Source of the DNA: Isoetes taiwanensis
Lineage: Eukaryota; Streptophyta; Lycopodiopsida; Isoetales; Isoetaceae
Direction: 5' to 3'
Length of the DNA: 64,000 bases
NCBI GenBank assembly: GCA_021234155.1
Contig: JAJEKV010000035.1
Span: 5,843,999 to 5,907,998 of the forward strand
Positions within the stretch are counted from its first letter, which is position 1. Every line of letters begins with the position of its first letter. The position numbers and the translations under genes are program-made. Under the pieces are notes generated by a model. The model saw nothing but the letters and a program-made list of their open reading frames with translations. It did not search any database and was not told the DNA's origin. This document shows, in pieces, positions 34,992-44,999 of the stretch.

Positions 34992-37202
34992 TCTTATATT
35001 ATAAAGTTTTAGCGTATGTCTTCAATCAAACCCTAATTTAGATAGTTGAGATCGTCTGATTGCATTCGAAGGCCGAGATTTATTGCACAACTTCCCACCA
35101 CCGTGATTGGCCATGCTCTGATCTCTGAAGAGGAAAGGGAAAATGGCAGAGAAAAGGGCAAAGTGAGAGGCAAAAAGGCACGGGTAAAAGGGAAAGACGG
35201 AGAAGGGAAAAGGAAAGGGAAAAGAGCACGAAAAAGGGAAAGAAAAAGAAAGGGAGAAAAAGGAAGGAAAAAAGGACACTATGAAAAGGAAAAGGGGGAA
35301 AGGGTGAGGACAGAATAAGGGAAAAAGAAAAGGGGAAGGGAGGAAAAGGAAGAAAAATAGGGCAACGGGAAAAAGGTGAAGATGGAAAGGGTGACGGAAG
35401 GGAAAAAGGGGAAGATAAGAATGATGGAGAGAAGGAAAAAAGGGCATGGAAAAATAGAAAGGGAAGGAAAAAGGAAAAAGGAGGCGAAAAAGGGAAAAGG
35501 GCATGAGGAAAAGGGAGAGGGAGAAAGTGGCACGAGAAGAGGAAAAGGGTGAGGAAAGGAAAAAAAAGAAAGGGAAAAAGAGATGGAAAAAGGGAAAAGG
35601 GAAAAAAAAAAAACAAAAAGAGAACAGAAGAAAACATGGAATAGGAAAGGAAAAGAGGAAAAGGGAAAAGGAAGAGGGTGGGAAAAAGGAGGAAAAGGGC
35701 ATGTGAAAAAGGTGGAAAATGGAATGGAAAAAGGTGTGGAAAAATGGAAAGGAAAAGAGAGAAGAAAAAAAAAAGGGAAAAGAGGAAAAGGGCATGGAAA
35801 AAGAGAAAAGGATGAAAAAAAGAAGGAAGAGGAAAAAGGAAATGGGAGGCGAAAAGGGAAAGAAAAAAGAACATGAGGAATAAGGAGGAAAATGGAAAAG
35901 AGGAAGGGAAAAAGAACCTGGAAAAAAAACTGGAAGAGGGAAAGGGTGAGGAAAAGGGTAAAAATAAAGGAAAAAGAGCATGGGGAAAGGAAAAGAAAAA
36001 AAAAAAGGGGAATAGGGACGGGAAAAGGGGAAGAGGGTAGGGAAAGGAAAGAAAAGGCAAAGTAAAAAAAGTGGAAAAAAAGGGAATGGAAAAATACATG
36101 GGAAAAAGGGAAAAGGAAAAGGAAAGGGAAAGAGAAAAGGAAGGGGGGAAGGAAAGAGGAAAAGGGCCACGGGGAAAAAGGGAAAGGGTGGGGAAATGAT
36201 AAAAAAAAAAGAAGGAAAGGGAAAAAAAAAAGGAGGCGGAAAGGGGGAAGGAAAAAGAAAAAGGCATGAGAAAAAAGGAAGAAGAAAATGGAAAAAGGGG
36301 AAGAGGGTAGGGAAAGGCGGAAGAAAAGGCAAGTAAAAAAAAAGTGGAAAAAAAGGGAATGGAAAAATACATGGGAAAAAAGGGAAAAGGAAAAAGGAAA
36401 GGGAAAGAGAAAAAGGAAGGGGGAGGGGAAAAAAAAACATGAGGAATAAGGAGGGAAAATGGAAAAAAGAGGAAGGAAAAAGGGCACGAAAAAAAGCGGA
36501 AGAGGGAAAGGGTGAGGAAAGGGTAAAAATAAAGGGAAAAAGAGCATGGGGAAAGGGAAAAGAAAAAGAAAAAAAGGGGAATAGGGACGGGGAAAAGGGG
36601 AAGAGGGTAGGGAAAGGCGGAAGAAAAGGCAAGTAAAAAAAAGTGGAAAAAAGGGAATGGAAAAATACATGGGAAAAAGGGAAAAGGAAAAAGGAAAAGG
36701 AAAGAGAAAAGGAAGGGGGAAGGAAAGAGGAAAAGGGCACGGGAAAAAGGGAAAGGGTGGGGAAATGATAAAAAAAGAAGGAAAGGGAAAAAGAAAAAGG
36801 GAGGCGGAAAGGGAAAAAAGAGCATGAGAAAAATGGGAAGGGTGGAGACAGGTGAAAAGGGAAGGAAAAAAGCCGTCAAAAAAGGGAAAGGGAAAGGGAA
36901 AAATGAGAAGGAGAAAAGGAAGGAAAAGAGGAGGGAGAAGAGGGTAAAAAAGAAAAGAAAAAAAAAAGAGAGAGAAGGAGAAAAGTAAATGTGCAGGAAA
37001 AATAAGAAAGGGGAAAAAAGAAAGTGTGTAAGAAAATGAGGAAAAAAGGATATGCAGGATAGAGCAAAGGGAAGGTTATCAAATGCACAAAAACCTCTTA
37101 TAGCCTAGATATGATGGACTTGGTTAATGAGTCTGAGCTGAATAGGTTTCCATCCACAAATGTTCCCAACATTTGCCCAGCAACGCTGGGCACCATTACT
37201 AG
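34992..37202 (+). mobile_element. Non-autonomous Helitron with purine-rich body, copy 2
   Basis: Starts TCTTATATTATAAAG after the A at 34991. It ends with the hairpin GCCCAGCAACGCTGGGC (37175-37191), ACCATTA and CTAG (37199-37202), followed by T. Length is 2211 bp against 2213 bp for copy 1, with the same order of landmarks, including CCACCGTGATTGGCCATGCT near the 5' end and a roughly 1.9 kb AG-rich body. It sits inside the chromovirus, 60 bases after the H3-like stop codon, and is therefore younger than the chromovirus insertion. No coding capacity beyond low-complexity frames. Confidence 0.88.
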
Positions 37203-37941
37203 TTAATATAAAAGTTATTTTCTCTCTATAATTAGAAAAATGTTGTATGCTTGAAATGTAGGAAATAGAACCCAATTGTGGTAGAATTCTTCATAGCATG
37301 TCTAGAAACACCCTAGAAATCATGACTACAACAAAATTTTGGCAAAATAATCATCAAAAATGCAAAACATTGGGCCAGTCGGGTGAGACCGCGCCAATGG
37401 CCTCTGCGTCCCCGACGCGGGCGCGTTTGGAGCTTGATTCACCGCCTACCCCAAAAACATGCTTTTGGTGTCGGGTTTTGTTCAAAAATAAGTTGCTAGT
37501 TAGGTTAGAATCGACCCATTTAGCCATGTTAGCATCTTCAAACTCCCAAAATTGACCAAAATTTGGCCCAAAACAGGCCAACCGGGTGAACCCGCATAAA
37601 CGCGTCTGGCGTCACGACGCGGAGGCCATCCGCGGATTCACCCGGTCAGGCCATCTTTGAGCCAAATTAGCCAAATTTGATCAACAAATTGCCATGTAGT
37701 GTTTCTTGCTTTGTTTTGCTTAAGTTTGCACTTCATGGTAGTTCATTTGACACCCGAGCCATAGAACCAAAAGGTCGCCTTAGGTAGGCACCTTTTGCAC
37801 GAACCGAGGTCACCCATAGTCTATAAAAATAGGTCTCATTTGCCATTTTTCCTTCTCTGAGAACTGCTCCCAGCCCTTTAGGCGATTTTTACGAATCTCC
37901 ACTGATCTTCGCAAGCCAATTTCTACACCCTTTCCTGCTAA
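37203..37941 (+). promoter_or_regulatory. Non-coding leader region with GC hairpins and a TATA box
   Basis: No gene. GC-rich inverted words such as GCGTCCCCGACGCGGGCGCG (near 37405) and GCGTCACGACGCGGAGGC (near 37610) could form stem-loops. CTATAAAAATAGG (about 37820-37832) is a convincing TATA box followed by a leader that reaches the ATG at 37942. Confidence 0.4.
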
Positions 37942-39233
37942 ATGGCGCCCAGCAACTTTGAGAGATGGTACAATGATGCCAGCCATATCCATCAGCTTCC
38001 AGTAGATCAAGCCTTCTCTGTGTTTGATCACTTGTTTGATCTTCATGCAACTTTGACTAGAACACCCTACTACACAGACATTATGTGCCAATATGACCAG
38101 CAGGTCCTGCCTTGGGAAGTTAGACTGCCTCCTAGGGGAGGGAATTGGGTTTCTCTTGAGACACTTACCCAAGCTTTAGGTCGAGAGTTGGCAGGTTCCA
38201 AAGGCAAGAAGCAGCTATGGGATAGGACTAGGACCATGCTCGATTACATGACCTGCAGACATAATAGGCATAGGTACCTTTCAGCTCAAACAGCCCTTGC
38301 CCTCTTCATGCACTATAAGTCAATCAATAAAGTAGGGGAACCCTCTGTTCAGCCCTTAGACTTAGCGCCACTTGATACCCGTGAGCCGGGATCAAATCCG
38401 AATATAGAATCCTCCGCCCACGAATACTATGGCACGACGTCGGGGGCACCATCTCTGAGATCCATGAAGACTCTGAGCAGACTAGGGAAGCAGGAACCCG
38501 AATGGGAGGCGGGGAGGCAACAAGAATGAAGAGGTACGTCGCCCATGGCGCGGCGGCGACATGAGAACCTTCCGACCCACCGGTCGGCATCCGCGGCTTT
38601 GTCGCCGATAGTCATCGACGGGAGGAGTACATTTTGCAAATGACATCCTCAACTTGTCCTATTGTCGAGCAGGGGTCTTGAATCGGCCGAGCTCTTGGGC
38701 ATGATAGCACGGGAAAACCACGGACCTCATCGACTACTCATACCGGGGAGATCCCAAGGGAATTTGGCGGAGAGACACTCTTATCTTTGGGGAGACAATG
38801 TGGGATATAGCGACCCTATCGGCCAGATAAGGGAGATCTATCGGCTGGCCAGGAACCTATCATCCCGGAGGAGGAGTTCAGCCAGATCTGAGCACACTCT
38901 ACAAACCCCCGGGGAAGGGCCCAAGCTCAAGCAGTGATTCGAGCGGGGGCATGAGGGGAAGGTCCAAAGCGGCATCAACTTGGACAACGCAACCCGGCAT
39001 GTGGAGGGGATCATGAAGACCTTATGGCGGTGGATGCCTACGGTAGCGGCTTCGCGGAGGAAGGGCACGGATGCTGGCGTGGGGAAGAACCGCGACGCCT
39101 TCGCTACTATCTTCCGACCCTCGACCAAGGGCAAATGATAGTCTTCCACAAAGGAGTTCAGCCCAGGGGAGAATGTAGAGTAAAGAGATGTATCACATTT
39201 CAAATACATAACCGTTTTTCGGTATGTACATAA
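37942..39233 (+). CDS. Unrecognised ORF of the chromovirus interior, broken after 195 codons
   Basis: The first frame (37942-38529) runs 195 codons from MAPSNFERWYNDASHIHQLP through LPWEVRLPPRGGNWVSLETL and MLDYMTCRHNRHRYLSAQTA. It has ordinary globular composition, a TATA box about 115 bases upstream and no intron-like break. Further open pieces in other frames follow (38662-38937, 39024-39233), suggesting that one longer protein was broken by frameshifts. It could be an extra ORF upstream of gag, as in some large plant gypsy lineages, or a captured host gene. I recognise no domain. The piece at 39140-39175 (MIVFHKGVQPRGECRVKR) may be part of it. Confidence 0.45.
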
Positions 39234-39539
39234 TAGCTATATTATGGAATCTTTTTGAACTACTTGCCACGTCAATTAAAAGCGCAATCATGAAGCGATT
39301 TCAATTCCGCCCATTTGTAACCACTCCAAAAGCGCTGAGCGTTAGGAGAATTTCCCACTACGGCTAAAACTTCGCCCGACTCGAGGTTCCCTCCTTCTTG
39401 CGAGAATTCCTCCGGCTAACCTAAAACCATGCAAGAACCATGATGAACAACGAAGGAGCGAAATGGGCGCAAAGAAGATTGCAATATCGGGAATGTGACA
39501 AAGAAAATGAAGCGTAAGATTGATGAAATTTGTAAATTT

Positions 39540-40090
39540 ATATATGATCGGGTTCAAGATTTCGTCTGTGCAAAGGAGAGCTTTAGCGATGAAAGCTGAC
39601 CGGGATGAAAGGCTGCACTTCTTTTTGAACACTGCCATTGGAAATCCAGCGCAAGCAATTTGAAGGATACTATGCTAAAAATATCCGTGAAGGTCTGCGG
39701 GGAAGTGAAAAGAGCAAATAGCAATGATAAATTAGCGACTAAGCATTCCACATTATCAATGATTGTTGGTGAGAATGGAAAACTTCGGGCAAAAGGGGTA
39801 GCCTCGAGAATTCTTCAAGTGCAAGCAAGAAACCTCACAAAAGCTGCAATTAGAAAGCGGATGTCATTATCAGTGCTAATATGTGGGCTTTGGCGGGGAA
39901 GGCAACCCGGGGCGGACATGCTTAGGAATCAACCAAGCGGTTGGTAAATGAGTTTTGGTTAACCCACACAAAAACTTCTCAAAGTCTGAGGGATGTCGGG
40001 GAAGAAAAGGACACTTCAATCGGTTTTTGGACATGCCCCGGGTCAATTTTAAGTCTTTTAATCCTCTTTCTTGCAAGCTTGATAGAAGCT
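39540..40090 (+). other. Unrecognised coding-like stretch at the left of the DNA transposon
   Basis: Frames around 39660-39947 have protein-like composition (KVCGEVKRANSNDKLATKH, then ILQVQARNLTKAAIRKRM). It may be the N-terminal part of the transposase-like gene that follows. No domain recognised. Confidence 0.3.
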
Positions 40091-40097
40091 AGCTTAT

Positions 40098-40640
40098 GTG
40101 CATCTGGATAAGTTTAGTAATCCTATTTGCATTCCATGTAAGGGATGTATCGATATACATTGTAGTACATCCAACTACAATAATTATATTTTTACACTTG
40201 GAAGTCTTGAATGGGCTATGTTTAACGGGGAAAAGTACTTGGATGTACTTCGGTTACATCAATGTGGCATAAAGGCGAGAAAATGTGTTGAAAGTCGGGT
40301 GTGTTATTATAGTCTTGCTTTTTTTGTAGTTCCCAAGTACATTATAGTACATTTTAAGCCTTTCGATCTCGGGATAGTCTTTAAAGATAGGGTGATACAT
40401 AAAAGTATTTAAATGTACTTCCTTCCATAAGAAAAGTATGAAATACATACATCATGTCTGATGATCTTATGCGTGACTGGTTACATATTGAGTTTTTATG
40501 TACATACGGAACTCTTTGGAGTACATTATTTATACATTTGTACATATCATGTACGGGGTATGTATGATGGGTGTGGTATAGTAGTTGAATGTATATCAAA
40601 TCATGATCGAGTGCCATAGAACTAATGCAATGTACGCAAC
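40098..40640. repeat. GTACAT-rich block, left
   Basis: The word GTACAT or its complement ATGTAC occurs many times in short succession (GTACATCC, TTGGATGTACTT, AGTACATTATAGTACATTTT, TGTACATACGG, TTTGTACATATCATGTAC). A similar block lies at 46100-46420. Paired blocks of this kind can be subterminal repeats of a DNA transposon. Confidence 0.5.
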
Positions 40641-40833
40641 ATCTTTGAATTAAGTAAGTAGTTCTAATTTATATCTTACTTATACATGCCATTTTTTTTC
40701 CTTGAGTGAATTGTATGAGATGTTCAAAGATGAACATCACGAAGTGAAAGATTAGCATCGAGAAAGTTATTTTGCTTAAGCCCTCGTGTGTGAGAAGGTT
40801 GAAAGAGAGGAACACATCTTTGCTGCGTGAAGC

Positions 40834-42530
40834 ATGAACAAGCTGATCTATCTGGGGAAAGCTTTTAAGCGTCACGAGGAGCAAATTTCATGCCAAGCTG
40901 TACATGTTCTTGTGGTGTTTGTGCGTGAGATGAGAACAATGGCGTCACGCCAAGCTCCTTCTAAAACATTTCAAAATGTTGGTGCTATGTGGAAGCTTCT
41001 GATGCACGTGATAAGGAAGGCGAAGAGTGGCATAGTTTGAATTTGTGTGAAGGGAGAGTGCGAAGCGTGGCGAAAATATTCAAATCTGTCCTAAGGAGAA
41101 AGAGTGTGAGAATGAGAACATTGAATGGCAAGTTTACAAATGCGTGAGCGAACCTTCAAAGCTGGCACTTCAAGGAGGTTGAAGCTTTATTCTTGGCGGG
41201 ACTCGGTACATTGCTTGACAAGATGTTTCAGCACCTTACAAAGTTCACTATTCACAACTTTTGACAAGTTGGCGGAGCAAACAATTCAGGAAATCGATTG
41301 CAAAATTTGAGGGATGATTTGTTTTGTCGGTAATGGACTTTCTGAGAGAACTACACTTTGCGACCATTCGAGGGAAGTTCGGTCAGAGCATTGGAACAAT
41401 GACGGATAACTATTACGGTGCATATAACCATGATGAAAGTCAATGGCGAGCTGAAAAAAAGCTGTTCATTTGTATGTTTCCGATGTTATGAAGCATGATG
41501 CTTTCTTTGTTGTTTGCACTCAAGAAGCACCATATTTGGATGATGCAAAAAGGTTTTGGCCACATCAAATACCATGTCATGTCATGTGGTGCGATGGGTG
41601 TCTTTGCTTTCGGTTTAAGTGTTCTCGAGCCTTTTATTTGAATGTGGCCCAATATTATAACAGGTATAAAATTAGGATGCGGTGGAATTATTTTGGCTCG
41701 AGGCCATGGAAAAGGAGAACATGATGGGCATCTTTGCTTTGGAAAAAGGTTTCTAGAGGCGAGCAAAGGAAAGAGAATGGTGTTCGATTTTGGGTGCCAA
41801 CTCTGCTTGCACTTTCTTTGAGACAAAAAAGTGCAAAATGGGCCGAGAGTCATATGGGAGGTGATGGCGAAGACATTGCTTGGGGACCCTCGTTGATTGT
41901 GAGACATTGCACGGTACTCTAGCTATACATTGTGTATGCGCTATTAATCGGTGACCCAACACTTGTCATGTATAGATCCCTGTCATGTTTTGCAATGGTT
42001 GCTTGAATTTCAGATGGGGAGAATGTGAGAATCTCGAGCATTGTGGTGCATGGAAGCTGCACAAAGCTGGAGCCTAGTTCGGCCCGGTCGCCGAACAAGA
42101 AGAGCTAGTTGGTTTTATGCGGTGATGAGCAAGAACTATCCGATGTACTCCAAATTGGAGACATATTTGCATCTTTGCTGCCCGAGGGAATCATGAAAAT
42201 GTTCCATGCCGTCCTCCTATCGTGAAGGAGATGCATATTCTTGAGGAAGATGTGATTGCGACTATGGAAATAGAATCTTTGGCTGGTGGCGGGGTTATAG
42301 CTGGTCATTACTATCAAGCTGCTACAAGGCACAAAGCACAAGTACAAGTTCTTTGGATGACAAAATAGTATTGGTACCGGTGAATGCGTAATTGGAGCAA
42401 AGTTCACGATCGGCGAGGTCAAGCATAAGTTGAAGGGGGCGTACAACATATATGATCACCACGAGAGGTGCATGACATGCTTATATCAAGCCTACGAGAT
42501 TGTTGAGTGCACATGACTAAGTTACGTACA
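40834..42530 (+). pseudogene. Transposase-like protein with GHGKG-x-HDG motif, degraded
   Basis: Open pieces in the plus strand follow one another with frame changes. The clearest is 41470-41724 (EAPYLDDAKRFWPHQIPC, FYLNVAQYYNRYKIRMRWNY), which after a frameshift continues as GHGKGEHDGHLCFGKRF (about 41702-41750). A tract with S/G-HGKG and a following D-G is found in a family of uncharacterised transposon-encoded proteins of animals and plants that I remember only in outline. I cannot name the superfamily. Further right, 42220-42350 reads ILEEDVIATMEIESLAGGGV in another frame. Several stops and frameshifts make this a pseudogene. A profile search would settle the family. Confidence 0.4.
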
Positions 42531-42579
42531 AAGGAACTTTCATATTTGCCATCATCTTACGTTATGTTGAAAAACTAGT

Positions 42580-43032
42580 CGATTCTTTGTAAGTTTTTTG
42601 TTATTTACTTATTTTTTAATCGAAGTGCATTTTGATACTTCAATTTGATGAGAATATCCAAGCAAAATGTATATCTTACAAAATGTTTATCAATTGTTGC
42701 ATGAAGAAGTTAAACTGTATATGTTGAAAACGATTCTTTGCAAGTTTTTCTTATTTACTTATTTTTTTAAAGTACAAAATGTTTATCAATTGTTGCATGA
42801 AAAGTTAAACTAAAGTACAAAATGTTTATTATGTTGCATGAAGAAAACTAGTACGTGTTATCGAAAACTTTCGATTCTTTGCAAGTTTTTTCTTATTTAC
42901 TTATTTTTTAATCTGAAGTGCATTTTGATACTTAAATTTCAGTATCACACAATATCTTCTGTTTCCAAGCACAATGTATATCAGAAAGTACAAAATGTTC
43001 ATCAATTGTTGCATGAAGAAGTTAAACTAGTC
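42580..43032 (+). repeat. Tandem repeat, about 3-4 copies of a 110-200 bp unit
   Basis: The phrases TTCTTTGCAAGTTTTT, CTTATTTACTTATTTTTTAA, GAAGTGCATTTTGATACTT, TACAAAATGTTTATCAATTG and TTGCATGAAGAAGTTAAACT recur in the same order at about 42580, 42725, 42770 and 42835-43030, with deletions between copies. Non-coding. Confidence 0.75.
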
Positions 43033-43399
43033 GTGAACTTGTTACGTTAGAATGGATATCAATAGCTTTTCTTTTGATTCATGAAACAAAGAAGAAAGTG
43101 GAACATGTATGGAGACAAAAACTCTTGTATTACATATCACAAGATATACAACTGGTCATATCGGATATGATGCCAATATATACAAGTCATTTGTTCATGT
43201 TTTATATTAACATTAATTTACATTCAAAATCTGGTCACGGCCGATGTGAAGCCGATTACATACTATTCTGCTGTTTCAATATGTTACTTTCTTGCAGCTT
43301 GTCCATAGCCTGGACATGCCATCTCTATCCTTGTAGCCCCTCGAAAGCATTTGCCTCCAAACAGCTGTTGTTAGTACATCGGATGGATTGCGTAAAGGA

Positions 43400-43890
43400 T
43401 TACGCTTCACATCTTTTTTGCAGTGCGGTGCTATCAACAAACCCTCTAGCCATGGTTTTGAAGTGTCAAAGAGACACTGTGTCTTCAACATCACTTTCCT
43501 GCCATGAAGGTGGGCATATGCAATTTTCGTTGGGATTGAAGAGCATCTTGTACTTTCGGGTCGTCTACTATTAGTGTGTTCTTGTTGTTATTCAATGCGG
43601 ATACTTCTCGTATATAAACTCAATTGGCTTCGGATACAAAGGTTTATCTTCACTTGCTGCAATCAGGAAGGCGGCTCCAAGCGATGGCTTCCATCAAAGG
43701 TGAACCTTAAGTCCCTTATCTGCGTCATTGTCAAGATTTTATCCACTACTCTTGATAGGTTCCATGGAGCTATTGATGACCATATTCCTACTTCAAAGTG
43801 TTCAAATACAAATTCGGGAATTCGTCTAGGTGGGGCCTTAAAAAAACAACACTTTCTTGCCTATTATGTCATAATTTCCAACTAGGCGAT
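43400..43890 (-). pseudogene. FCP1/NIF-type HAD phosphatase-like remnant
   Basis: On the minus strand the order of motifs is that of FCP1/SCP C-terminal-domain phosphatases (NLI-interacting-factor family). LRPHLDEF lies at 43842-43819, and after a frameshift FVFEHFEVGIWSSIAPWNLS and VVDKIL follow at about 43810-43731. Then come FTFDGSHRLE, KPLYPKPIEFIYEKYP at 43648-43598, and NTLIVDD at 43586-43560. In the family these are the R-P-x-L-x-x-F, F-x-V-G-I-W-S-S, D-x-S-H and N-x-L-L-x-D-D blocks that build the HAD core. These enzymes dephosphorylate Ser/Thr, classically on the RNA polymerase II tail. The DxDx(T/V) nucleophile block would lie just upstream but was not located. At least two frameshifts and one stop are present. 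The setting suggests it was picked up by the DNA transposon. Confidence 0.6.
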
Positions 43891-44299
43891 CATCGATACC
43901 AAAGTCCTATGTATTTGTTTTGCCAAAACATTATTGATATCAAACACTATCAACCTTTTACGTACACGATATGAAAGAACATGCAATTTATCAATAAAGT
44001 ATGGTGGAGTTGAATAAAAAGAGATTGTATTCAAATTCAATGAAAAAATGTGTATTTTATAATCAAATAGTGTTTAGCATTGACAATAGGGAGAGGCTGT
44101 TTCTTAGCAACATTTATTAGTACCAGGTGGTCTAATAGGTTCGGGTGCGATTTGAATGTGGTCTAACTCCTGAAGTAGTGCTCGGGTGAGAACATCACGA
44201 CGATCAGATGCATACTTTGTCAAGAACCAGTTTCGGGTAATCTGCAAATGTGACAACAATACTTACATAATAAGTATTAAAACCATTTGTTTGCAAGAC

Positions 44300-44960
44300 A
44301 AAAAGTGAGACACTCACATTGGTAGTTTTACCACACCATTTGTGTCTACAAACTTACGCATATAATTTTGCAACATAGAGGCCACATGAATCCCCATCTT
44401 TCTGCTGTGGACACTTATGAATCTTCTGGCGGTGAAGGATTTTGTCCATGCTTCAAAAAAGTGGGACCTTTCGACACACCAGCGTGCCATAGTGAGGATA
44501 TGGAGCACGCAAAAGACCCGGATCTATTTTGTAGCAAATGAATGAAAGAAGGCTGCTAACATGGTATCAATCTACTCAATATTAATAAAAGGAGATGTGA
44601 AATACAAAATACCTCTTAAGTGCAAGCATGTCAGCGTCAATGTCCTCGGCGAGAATTGAAGATCTGAATGTTGATGGTGTTCTTACTCTTAGTAAGTGCC
44701 ATGTTGAAGATGGCCAAAGTGTGATGTTGGTAACTCTACATAGCATTGGAATCATGATCCATCGCACTTGACCAATTTATCCTGTAAGAGCTACCTTTAC
44801 AATATCTCTTCCACGCTTTCGGAGGCTGCCATAGATTTATCTTTTTAAACTTGCCTTGGCCCATCTTTGCAAATTCCATGAAGGCTGTCGGTGGGAAGAA
44901 CGGGGCGTCGGCCTTCTTATCATCACGGAACCGCAGGCTGCGGTACCTATAACAAGTTGA
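44300..44960 (-). pseudogene. Ulp1-like (C48) cysteine protease remnant
   Basis: Reading the minus strand, 44945-44770 gives FRDDKKADAPFFPPTAFMEF and INLWQPPKAWKRYCKGSSYR, then, past a stop, HHTLAIFNMALTKSK (44726-44680) and IQIFNSRRG. After another break QQKDGDSCGLYVAKLYA follows (44407-44357). This is the order of the Ulp1/SENP family: the catalytic His (H-W-T-L, here HHTL), the Asp of I-x-I-Y-D-S (here N), and the Q-x-x-G-x-x-CG block with the nucleophile Cys (codon 44384-44386). Ulp1 proteins cleave SUMO, and degenerate relatives are common in plant MULE and CACTA elements. Substitutions at the Asp position and in-frame stops show that this copy is inactive. Confidence 0.68.
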
Positions 44961-44999
44961 AAAGGATACAATTACTAACTTGACTTACACATACAAATG

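Noticed and set aside
27047-37202. A single 10 kb element with 2.2 kb terminal inverted repeats
   Set aside because: The right arm lies inside the chromovirus while the left arm is outside it, so the arms cannot be the ends of one element. Each arm has its own complete Helitron 5' and 3' ends and A/T flanks.
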